Shown here piece by piece: positions 14,401 through 21,504 of a stretch of DNA of 22,141 nucleotides; positions within the stretch are counted from its first letter, which is position 1, and each line of letters opens with the position of its first letter. The stretch is taken from positions 1 through 22,141 of IMG/VR virus record IMGVR_UViG_3300013253_000004, one strand, 5' to 3'. The stretch is from a virus. The notes below the pieces were generated by a model. That model did not search any database. It saw only the letters and a list, made by a program, of their open reading frames with translations, and was not told the origin of the DNA. Position numbers and translations under genes: made by a program.

Positions 14401-15191
14401 CCGATCATGTCAAGCGGTGGGATTTCGTACATATCAATCATCGAGTCCTCAAGTTTCTGGACTTCGTTATTACCATCTTCATACAACTCTCTACCATTGA
14501 GAGTGATACCACCAGGTAGCTGAGCACCTTGGAACTTAATGAGGTTCTGTCCCCACTGTCTCTTAAGCAGCGCAGTAGTATATCTCTTCAACCAGGGATC
14601 GTTATAGACACCAGCATAATCAGAAGGATCTATTGCTCTGTAGCAATCAAAGATAATGTAATCGCCGTCAAGTACATCAGACTTAAAGTCCAGATCCATA
14701 TACAGACGGTTGCCTCTCAGATTATATCTGATCTGCTTTTGTCCTTCCAGCAGGAAGTAGATATCTTCCAATCTACGGTTGACCATTTCATAGGTCAAGA
14801 TCTCAGTCTGTGTAAGATCCCACAGATCATTGAGTCTCCACTGGTAGCGGACATCAAAAAGGTTTGTAGTGTTCTTCGACGTGAAGTCAAAGATCTTGAT
14901 CACAGAGATGATGTGATCAGGTACAGTAATATAGTTGTTCTGAGTTTCAAAAGTTTTGCCACCTACAGTCTCTGAGGTGTCAGTCGTCATCGCATCGATG
15001 GTAGTCTGATCAAACTGGAACTTCAGGAATGTCCTGATGTATCCGTCCATGTGACGCTCATTGTAATACTGAATGGCGTCATCGACGAGATCATCAATCT
15101 GATCATCGTCAACATTGATCTCCAGCACAGGAGCGCCAAGCTTCCTGAGGGAGTAATCAATAAGTTGTTCTCGTGTTGCTGGTTTTGCCAT
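14397..15191 (-). CDS. 13: Neck protein gp13
   Basis: A 264-residue protein of the gp13 family (T4 309 residues). It binds the portal after packaging and, with gp14, seals the head. Recognised features are the N terminus (ATREQLIDYSLRKLGAPVLEINVDDDQIDDLVDDAIQYYNE) and the aromatic-rich middle (YITVPDHIISVIKIFDF, LYMDLDFKSDVLDGDYIIFDCYRAIDP). The C-terminal KFQGAQLPGGITLNGRELY segment is also typical. The N-terminal half is strongly acidic. It overlaps the giant protease gene by one base (TAATG) and gp14 by four, so the three are probably translated as a coupled unit. Weak ribosome-binding sites agree with coupling. Confidence 0.95.
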   Translation of the reverse strand: MAKPATREQLIDYSLRKLGAPVLEINVDDDQIDDLVDDAIQYYNERHMDGYIRTFLKFQFDQTTIDAMTTDTSETVGGKTFETQNNYITVPDHIISVIKIFDFTSKNTTNLFDVRYQWRLNDLWDLTQTEILTYEMVNRRLEDIYFLLEGQKQIRYNLRGNRLYMDLDFKSDVLDGDYIIFDCYRAIDPSDYAGVYNDPWLKRYTTALLKRQWGQNLIKFQGAQLPGGITLNGRELYEDGNNEVQKLEDSMIDMYEIPPLDMIG

Positions 15192-18100
15192 TAGATTGTA
15201 TCAACGTTGAATCTCACGCGGACATAATATGTAGTTGTAGGTAACGTGGTAACGTCACCTGGCAGGGTGTAAGAAACTAAGTTGGTAGAGTTTCCGAGTG
15301 ACTGGTGCTCCACATCAGTGAAAGTATTAGTTCTAGAGAACTGCCAGTCAGAAGATACATGCCCATAACCACTCTTAATTGCTGGTGACAATACAGAGAT
15401 AGTTGGGTTGAAAGCAGGTGTAATAACCTGAATCTCAGGTTGATCTACTACAGGAGTAGTGAACTGTACTGGTGTTGAGTAGTTAGAAGTCAGATCATTC
15501 TGGTCTTTGAACTTAACCTGTACACTATAAGTTGTATCAAAATCTAGAGTACCTGCTGGTACAGTGAATGTAGTCAGATTGTTAGGATCACCAGCAGACA
15601 AGTCAGGAACTGTGATGGTGCTAGTATCATATACAACAGTGTTGTCAGATACTTTCTTGATCAACCAGAAAGACTTGGCGTGAGTAGATCCAGCATACTG
15701 AGATACAAAGGCAGATGATGTAGCAGTAGGTTGTCTGTTGAATGCCAAACCAGTATCAGTATCAGTATTGACATTCATTGAAGTCGGAGCTTCAACAAAC
15801 TCAGACTCATTAACTGTCAAAGTAGCAGCGTCAGACGTTACCGAGATAGCGTTAGAGTTGCTAAGTACACAGCGATACTGCCTACCCACTGTTGGGAATG
15901 GCATGTTCGGTGTTTGATATGAAGCGTTTGTTGCTCCACCAATGTTACCCCAGTTTCCACCATTGTCAGTAGACAGTTGCCACTGATAGTTCAGAGTGCC
16001 ACTGGTTATAGCAGCAGTAATATTATATGTTGCTCTGTTACCCTCAATGATTGTTTGTGGTTGGGGTTGAACTGAGATGGTGATGACTCTGTTGACAGTC
16101 AGTTCAGCATAAGAAGATGTCAGAGGAGCCTGAGCACCAACCAAAGACAGAACGCAACGATAACGATCAGCATTATCATCAACATACACCAGAGTAGGTG
16201 TGGTGTAACTAGCATTTGTAGCACCACCAACAGGTGTGTAGTTTGCTACGTTGGTAGATTCTGCCTTCTCCCACTGGTAAGTATGTGTGCCACTGGAAGT
16301 AGTTCCAGCAACAGTAAACGTAGCAGTACCACCCTCATTTCCAATCTGGTTAGAAGGTTGAGTGCTAACAGTATGAGTTCTGTATACAGTTAGGAGTGCT
16401 GCTCCAGTGTATACTTCAGTATCAGCACCAACAGCATCGATCTTACAACGATAACGATCATCATGATCATTGGCATAAGTTAGTGCTGGAGTAGTGTAAG
16501 AACTAGATGTAGCACCACCAATATCTGACCAGCTACCTCCCTGATTATCAGATCTCTGCCACTGGAATGTTACTGATGGTGTGTGGTCTGAGAGGATTTG
16601 TTCAAATAGACGTTGTTGTTCAGGGTCATCAAATTGATTGCCCTGCTGTGGAGTGATCCAAGAGCTAATACCGAAGGAGCTATGAATAGCGCCAGTGATA
16701 CCAGAGTTCTGAGCTGTACCATTACATGTAAATGTCGCAGTTCCTAATTCATCCGCTGTTTGGTCTGTAGGATCTAAAGTTACAGAGACTTGTACAGTCT
16801 CTACCTGTAAGACCGCTGCGTTTGAAATTACATTAGCAGCACCAGGGGCAGAAACAAATACACGATACTGATACTCATCCATCGAAGCGGTGAGTGTTGG
16901 AGTCGTGTAGTCAGCAGATGTAGCACCGCCGATGTTTGACCAACTGGTTCCATCGTCGATAGATTGTTGCCACTGGAATGTAACGTCACTGTTGTCTCCG
17001 TCAGAGAGACTAGCAGCTACAGTGAAAGTTCTTGTTCCACCTACAGAACCTGTCTGGTCTGTTGGTTGCGTATTGATAGTAACCGTTCTAGTAACAGTCA
17101 GAATTACTGTTGTAGATTCTACAGCAGCAGCTCCGACAGCTGTCAGAGAGCACTTGAGACGGTCATCGTTATCAAAGTTAGTTCCAGTAATTCCATCGCC
17201 ACTATCGTAGGTGGTTGCCGATGTTGTATAGGCAGGTGATGTAGCACCCGAAATAGTACCAAATGTGGAAGGAGCTGAACCATCTGCTTTACTCCATTGA
17301 TAGTTTGGAACAGTTCCATCTACAATAGCAGCAACCAGAGTGAATGTGGCAGCAGCAGGAGCAACTACACTTTGACTACTCGGTTGTGATGAGATTCTAA
17401 TAACTCTGAATACCGTAAGAGTTACCGCATTCGTTACAGCATCTAGTGGCGCTGTTGATGAACCACATACACAGCGATATTGGTAATCGTTATATCCATA
17501 GTTACCAACAACTGTCAGAGTATCAGTAGTCTCTCCGCTATGATCGGCAAGACCAGAGATGTCTGCCCAGTTGGAACCACCATCTGTACTAAATTGCCAC
17601 TGGAAAGTTACCGTAGAACTGTCAGATGTTGTAGCAGTTACAGGTCCAAATGTTGCGTTACCTGTACCAGCTTCAATGTTAGCATCTGAGGGTTGACCTG
17701 TGATGTTAACAAGAACACCAGTTCCGTTGGTATCAAAACTATATGCTTGAGATTCACCTGTAGTCAGTTCAGTGACTGTAATATTATAAGTTGTGTCATT
17801 ATAGCTGGAAGTTACGGTACCAGTCAGAACACCAGTAGATGTGCTGAATGTAAGTCCACTACCAGAAAGACTGCTACCACTAAGACTATATGATCTACCA
17901 GAGAAGTTTTCGTTGGCATAGGATACAACAGTGTTGATGCCCAACTGGAGGTTTACATTTTCTCCATTGTCAAAACCATCGCCGCCACTACTAATATCAC
18001 CAGCAGCTCTATGCCAGGTAATAGTTTTTGGAATGAATGGTGTGAAAGCACCACGAACCTTAGACTTAACTGATGGATATGTGAGGTGTTGGAAGTCTAC

Positions 18101-20695
18101 ACCAGTGTCAACAGGGATTTGTCTGATTGCTCTACCACTGTGAGTAGATTCTTCACTATCAAGTTCAGCGTACAGAGCTACACTACCATACGTAGGACCA
18201 TCAGTCTCTTCATGGGTATCAGAAATGATACACATGTAGCAGTTATCTCCACCGCCACCTGAAGAAGTACCAGTAGCAGCGTTGGTTACTTGGAATGTGA
18301 CTGTATTGTTGGCAGCATCCTGTGCTGTGATGTCTTGCCAAACAGCAGTAGCATCAACTAGGTTAACACCACCAACACTATTGTCTGGGTTCTGGACATA
18401 GATAGCACCCTCCATATTGGGGTGAGCAGAGCACTGATAATAGTAAGTGCCTACAGGAACATTAGTTGTGTCCCAGATAATATCACCAGATGTAGCACCC
18501 TGGTTGGTTACGCCTGTATTATAAGCGTTGTTTGTACCAGAAGAACCCTGAGTGTCTTTGATATAGAACGGGTGAGCGTTCAGCTGATTGTCAAAGGTGA
18601 TGGTGTCACCTTTATTAATATAGATGGCAGGATCATCTGTACTAGAAGTAGTACCATTTCTATCGGTACCATTCATAGTATAGTGCTGGGAAGAGGGAGC
18701 ACCAGTAATATCCCAACTATATGATGCGGCAGTAGTTTGAAGAGTTCCAAGTCTAAGCTGAATCTTCTTACCAATGTTGTTCAGGAAGACTGAGGAATCT
18801 GATGCCTCAAACTTGACTTTGATATCTCTACTAGCTGCTGTAGTGATAAAAGGATTGCTAGGGAGTTTATACTCAATAGCAGTATTGGTAGGATAACCTT
18901 CGTGACTTGTAGCACTGAACGTACCAACAGAACCAGACTGTCTGATAAAGTTCTTAGACAGTTGTGTAAGGTTAGAAGTTCCGAGGTTGTAGTTGTTATT
19001 GGCAACCCACTGGGTCATGATACCAGCAACAACAGGACCAGAGAATGAGGTACCTGAAATGTTTACGTAGTTACCAGTGCTAGTGTATGGAGTGTTAGCA
19101 GTCCAGTCATATGCTGGAACGGTGAGGTGCTGACCAGGAGCAACTGTAGTACAAGCAGAACCATAGTTAGAGAAGTCTGCCCAACGGTCATTATAGTCAG
19201 AAGCACCAACAACAATAGAGTTGATGTTGACATCTACAGTGTTGACATCTCCATCACTGTATCCTGAGGATCTGGCACCAGCAACAAATCTAGTTTGGAG
19301 AGGTCCAAGGAAGTTGTTACTAGAGTTCTTGAATCCATTACCAGCAGATCTAACAAGAATGATATTGTTATCTACAACTTCTTTCTCGGTCTCGTCATAG
19401 AGTTCAACGTCAAAACCAGAATCAGCTCCTGGTTCGTTGAGTTCAACGTATGGGAAAGATCCACTAGGCTGTGTAGGACCAAACGATGCGTTGATGACAG
19501 CAGGTCTAGTATTACCTTTGTAGTTTGCGTTACCTGAATCATTGTGATCAATGACTGCCTGGTAAGCATTCATGATACCTGAAAGAGATCCGCTACCAGC
19601 AGAAGAGAAGCACTTCAGTGCGTAGAACTTCGCTTGTCTAGCGAGACCAGTTTTGATACCACCAATGATATTGGCACACTGCGTACCGTGACCATTATCA
19701 TCTTCATTACTGTTCGATTCGCTGCCAACAGTATATCCAGAGTTATATCCTGTTACTTCATAGACTCTGTATGCCTGCTGTTCAGACAAACCATTAAGGT
19801 CAGTTACATTATCATATGAGTAAAGCTCAGGGTGAAGACCTGCGTTGTTACCAGTAGGACGACTAGCACCTCTGATGCCAGTATCCAGAACGTAGACGTC
19901 TACACCGTCGCCTTCTTCATTTGTATTGTAAGATCCGTTCATGAAAGAACGGTTCTGCTTTGTAATTCTGTCAAGATACCAGAAGTCATGAACGCACAGC
20001 TTACCAAATCTGGAAGGTGTGTCGTTATAGTCTCCGTATCTTTCGTAGTTTGCGTTGTACCAATACAGTATAGACGGAGTTGTAGCACTGATTGTAATAC
20101 GTGTATAGGCACCAGACTGACCAGGTGTGCCGTTAACAGTTACATCGGATGTGTATGCTACACCACCACCGAATGTTCCGTCAGGAGTCAGAGAGAATCT
20201 GAACGGGTGACCAGCGTTAGAGGAGTCGGACTGATCAAAAGTATATGTACCACCTTGTAGGAATCCACTGTATGTGCTGATCCTACTGTATGAACCACCC
20301 TGAGTATTTGAAATTACAAACCTGTCACCAGCAGTAAACGTCTGAACTTTTACGTATAGAGTACCACCACCTGAGGTTGTCAGGATACGAGTATTCTTTA
20401 CTTCATCTACTTCAGAAGATACTTCCGTAATCGTATCACCAGAGAACTCTACGTTCTGTACACCTTCTTCTGTAACTGGTTGGAGATGAAACTCCTTGTC
20501 ATACGTTGCCCCAGCAACAATATCCATGCCGCGAATAGCATCAATCTGAGATTGATCTTTATCTTCGCAGGTGAACTGTAGGGTTTTGAATGATCTAAAA
20601 GATCTTACGAACTCTAAATAAGTATGCTGACCAAGAATTGTACTCTTAGCATCATCCAGATCTGGAGTAGTGACCTTAACTAACAGGGTTGCCAT
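15191..20695 (-). CDS. Giant subtilisin-like protease with copper-site cupredoxin domain and Ig-like array
   Basis: A 1,834-residue multidomain protein. Residues 1-75 resemble a protease prodomain. Residues 108-222 form a cupredoxin-like domain that keeps His163 but lacks the Cys/His/Met loop. Residues 262-595 are a subtilase with an intact triad: Asp271 (VLDTGI), His336 (NGHGTQCA) and Ser550 (SGTSFSGP), plus oxyanion Asn453 (SAGN). Residues 655-770 are a second cupredoxin domain with all type 1 copper ligands: His708 (AHPF), Cys755, His758 and Met761 (CSAHPNM). A cadherin-like stretch (about 920-990) and six Ig-like domains (997-1628) follow, most with TFQWQ-type and YRC-type strands. Two FnIII-like segments end the protein. 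There is no signal peptide. It is coupled to gp13 (TAATG) and starts 34 nt after a TATAAATA late promoter, so it is probably a virion protein. The substrate is unknown. Confidence 0.9.
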   Translation of the reverse strand: MATLLVKVTTPDLDDAKSTILGQHTYLEFVRSFRSFKTLQFTCEDKDQSQIDAIRGMDIVAGATYDKEFHLQPVTEEGVQNVEFSGDTITEVSSEVDEVKNTRILTTSGGGTLYVKVQTFTAGDRFVISNTQGGSYSRISTYSGFLQGGTYTFDQSDSSNAGHPFRFSLTPDGTFGGGVAYTSDVTVNGTPGQSGAYTRITISATTPSILYWYNANYERYGDYNDTPSRFGKLCVHDFWYLDRITKQNRSFMNGSYNTNEEGDGVDVYVLDTGIRGASRPTGNNAGLHPELYSYDNVTDLNGLSEQQAYRVYEVTGYNSGYTVGSESNSNEDDNGHGTQCANIIGGIKTGLARQAKFYALKCFSSAGSGSLSGIMNAYQAVIDHNDSGNANYKGNTRPAVINASFGPTQPSGSFPYVELNEPGADSGFDVELYDETEKEVVDNNIILVRSAGNGFKNSSNNFLGPLQTRFVAGARSSGYSDGDVNTVDVNINSIVVGASDYNDRWADFSNYGSACTTVAPGQHLTVPAYDWTANTPYTSTGNYVNISGTSFSGPVVAGIMTQWVANNNYNLGTSNLTQLSKNFIRQSGSVGTFSATSHEGYPTNTAIEYKLPSNPFITTAASRDIKVKFEASDSSVFLNNIGKKIQLRLGTLQTTAASYSWDITGAPSSQHYTMNGTDRNGTTSSTDDPAIYINKGDTITFDNQLNAHPFYIKDTQGSSGTNNAYNTGVTNQGATSGDIIWDTTNVPVGTYYYQCSAHPNMEGAIYVQNPDNSVGGVNLVDATAVWQDITAQDAANNTVTFQVTNAATGTSSGGGGDNCYMCIISDTHEETDGPTYGSVALYAELDSEESTHSGRAIRQIPVDTGVDFQHLTYPSVKSKVRGAFTPFIPKTITWHRAAGDISSGGDGFDNGENVNLQLGINTVVSYANENFSGRSYSLSGSSLSGSGLTFSTSTGVLTGTVTSSYNDTTYNITVTELTTGESQAYSFDTNGTGVLVNITGQPSDANIEAGTGNATFGPVTATTSDSSTVTFQWQFSTDGGSNWADISGLADHSGETTDTLTVVGNYGYNDYQYRCVCGSSTAPLDAVTNAVTLTVFRVIRISSQPSSQSVVAPAAATFTLVAAIVDGTVPNYQWSKADGSAPSTFGTISGATSPAYTTSATTYDSGDGITGTNFDNDDRLKCSLTAVGAAAVESTTVILTVTRTVTINTQPTDQTGSVGGTRTFTVAASLSDGDNSDVTFQWQQSIDDGTSWSNIGGATSADYTTPTLTASMDEYQYRVFVSAPGAANVISNAAVLQVETVQVSVTLDPTDQTADELGTATFTCNGTAQNSGITGAIHSSFGISSWITPQQGNQFDDPEQQRLFEQILSDHTPSVTFQWQRSDNQGGSWSDIGGATSSSYTTPALTYANDHDDRYRCKIDAVGADTEVYTGAALLTVYRTHTVSTQPSNQIGNEGGTATFTVAGTTSSGTHTYQWEKAESTNVANYTPVGGATNASYTTPTLVYVDDNADRYRCVLSLVGAQAPLTSSYAELTVNRVITISVQPQPQTIIEGNRATYNITAAITSGTLNYQWQLSTDNGGNWGNIGGATNASYQTPNMPFPTVGRQYRCVLSNSNAISVTSDAATLTVNESEFVEAPTSMNVNTDTDTGLAFNRQPTATSSAFVSQYAGSTHAKSFWLIKKVSDNTVVYDTSTITVPDLSAGDPNNLTTFTVPAGTLDFDTTYSVQVKFKDQNDLTSNYSTPVQFTTPVVDQPEIQVITPAFNPTISVLSPAIKSGYGHVSSDWQFSRTNTFTDVEHQSLGNSTNLVSYTLPGDVTTLPTTTYYVRVRFNVDTI
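15812..17707 (-). repeat. Array of six Ig-like domain repeats within the giant protein
   Basis: Residues 997-1628. Approximate units are 997-1095, 1096-1201, 1202-1299, 1300-1437, 1438-1536 and 1537-1628. Recurrent features are a QP..Q opening, a Y/FQW strand, an IGGATSA.YTTP turn, a YRC strand and a final LTV. The units are diverged at DNA level. Unit four carries a roughly 40-residue insertion. Confidence 0.8.
18386..18733 (-). other. Cupredoxin domain with amicyanin-type copper ligand loop (domain of the giant protein)
   Basis: Residues 655-770. The strand ASYSWDITG opens the domain. INKGDTITFDNQLNAHPFYI places His708, and GTYYYQCSAHPNMEGAIYV places Cys755, His758 and Met761. The spacing Cys-x2-His-Pro-x-Met is that of amicyanin. 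All four ligands expected for a type 1 (blue) copper centre are present. Confidence 0.8.
20030..20374 (-). other. Degenerate cupredoxin-like domain (domain of the giant protein)
   Basis: Residues 108-222. GGTYTFDQSDSSNAGHPFRF and a later VTVNGTPGQSGAYTRITI parallel the cupredoxin pattern seen in marine phage proteins. The C-terminal ligand loop reads ILYWYNANYERYG, so the Cys, His and Met ligands are gone and copper binding is unlikely. Confidence 0.6.
20614..20620 (+). promoter_or_regulatory. Possible plus-strand late promoter CTAAATA
   Basis: The only CTAAATA noticed on the plus strand. It lies within the 5' end of the giant gene, 121 nt before the plus-strand ATG at 20742 (73 nt before the alternative ATG at 20694). 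The distance is longer than for the minus-strand motifs, and one hit is no more than chance predicts. Confidence 0.25.
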
Positions 20696-20728
20696 GTATT
20701 CGCAGCTGGTCAGTGTTATCCTCTTTTG

Positions 20729-20736
20729 TATTTATA
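20729..20736 (-). promoter_or_regulatory. T4-type late promoter TATAAATA
   Basis: Exact TATAAATA on the minus strand, 34 nt upstream of the giant protease gene. It lies in the 46-nt gap between that gene and the divergent plus-strand gene, and ends 5 nt before the ATG of the latter. It can drive the coupled run of the protease, gp13, gp14, gp15 and gp16. Confidence 0.75.
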
Positions 20737-20741
20737 CCCTA

Positions 20742-21029
20742 ATGTCGCTAAGAGATAGACAAGCTCCTGTAGGAGAATACAGAAACAGAGAGCACCTATA
20801 TTCTAGAATCATCGCACCTTTCGATGGTAACCCTGAGACTATCCCCCATGAAGTAGGTGGTCAGTATGAGGGTAGAACCATTCGCGCTATCGGTGTTACC
20901 AAAAACATTTACGGGCACAGGTACTATCTCATTGTTTCAGGAGATAAGACCCATGCCCGTAATAGATTTGAATTTGATGAGAAACATGATCTTATTTCAA
21001 CCAAGTTTCTCGGGTTAGAAGGAGATTAG
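20742..21029 (+). CDS. Lone plus-strand small protein of unknown function
   Basis: A 96-residue protein, the only gene on the plus strand. It is not recognised. It has a charged N terminus (SLRDRQAPVGEYRNREHLYSRIIAPFDGN), a middle GGQYEGRTIRAIGVTKNIYGHRYYLIVSGD of beta character, and a basic-then-acidic tail. It has no cysteine and no membrane segment from this start. No minus-strand frame covers this span, which favours a real gene. The ATG at 20742 has no ribosome-binding site. The in-frame ATG at 20694 would add 16 residues with a hydrophobic run (LVSVILFCIYTL) but would overlap the start of the giant gene. Its stop codon overlaps that of the convergent minus-strand gene. Opposite orientation suggests separate timing, perhaps early or middle. 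Confidence 0.7.
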   Translation: MSLRDRQAPVGEYRNREHLYSRIIAPFDGNPETIPHEVGGQYEGRTIRAIGVTKNIYGHRYYLIVSGDKTHARNRFEFDEKHDLISTKFLGLEGD

Positions 21030-21211
21030 TCTGCTACTACTTCGGCAGCAGGTTCAACTTCTTTCTCTGCCAAGCGGAGACCTTCGATAGCGCCTTGGAA
21101 GCGCAGGATCTGGTCTTCACGAGCTTTCAGTGCTTCTTTCAGCTCTGCCACTTCACTACGAACTTTAGACTGCTGTTCAGTAAAGTCCTTGATCATTTCT
21201 TCAATAGTCAT
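21026..21211 (-). CDS. Small coiled-coil protein of unknown function
   Basis: A 61-residue, highly charged, mostly helical protein. Residues 1-45 show heptad-like spacing of hydrophobics (IEEMIKDFTEQQSKVRSEVAELKEAL), which implies a coiled coil. The last residues are acidic and Ala/Val-rich. No family was recognised. An AGAGGA ribosome-binding site precedes the start, and the start overlaps the upstream stop by one base. Its stop overlaps that of the plus-strand gene. Composition is very like its upstream neighbour, so the two may be related or form a complex. Confidence 0.75.
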   Translation of the reverse strand: MTIEEMIKDFTEQQSKVRSEVAELKEALKAREDQILRFQGAIEGLRLAEKEVEPAAEVVAD

Positions 21212-21504
21212 TAGTCAGTCCTCTGGATACGAGATTCTTCTTTTAGAACTTGGGTGCGGATGATATCGATTGCTTCGCAAGCACCCTCAAGTTTGGTACA
21301 CTTATTGCGAGCATCGTTGAGATCAGTCAGGTCAAGACGAGTCATGAGACTTGCGTTCTTTTCAAGTTCATCCTCGCGCTCCTTTACCTCCAGACGTGCT
21401 GCGGTAAGTTGAGCAACGAAGTCTTCCCAGACATCCTCAAATTCAATTTCTTTTGTCTCGGTTTCTTCGAGACCCATCCCTGCGGATTCAGGTGCGTCAG
21501 ACAT
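21211..21504 (-). CDS. Acidic coiled-coil protein of unknown function
   Basis: A 97-residue acidic protein. Residues 1-25 are Glu-rich and probably disordered. Residues 26-90 look like one long helix (WEDFVAQLTAARLEVKEREDELEKNASLMTRLDL, then NARNKCTKLEGACEAIDII-like). It has two cysteines and no motif. It starts 8 nt inside the oxygenase gene and overlaps the 61-residue gene by one base, so the three genes form a coupled set. A role as an assembly factor or structural spacer is possible but unsupported. Confidence 0.75.
   Translation of the reverse strand: MSDAPESAGMGLEETETKEIEFEDVWEDFVAQLTAARLEVKEREDELEKNASLMTRLDLTDLNDARNKCTKLEGACEAIDIIRTQVLKEESRIQRTD

Noticed and set aside
19832-20260. Plus-strand frame of 142 codons, and similar ones at 7104-7562, 8064-8489, 13621-14085 and 14529-14975
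   Set aside because: All are antisense to confident minus-strand genes and show low-complexity Ser/Thr/Cys/Arg composition, as expected from reverse-complement reading of repetitive genes.
15191-20695. Interpretation of the giant gene as a bacterial secreted protease acquired as host cargo
   Set aside because: It lacks a signal peptide, is translationally coupled to gp13, and follows an exact T4-type late promoter, so a phage virion protein is the better reading.
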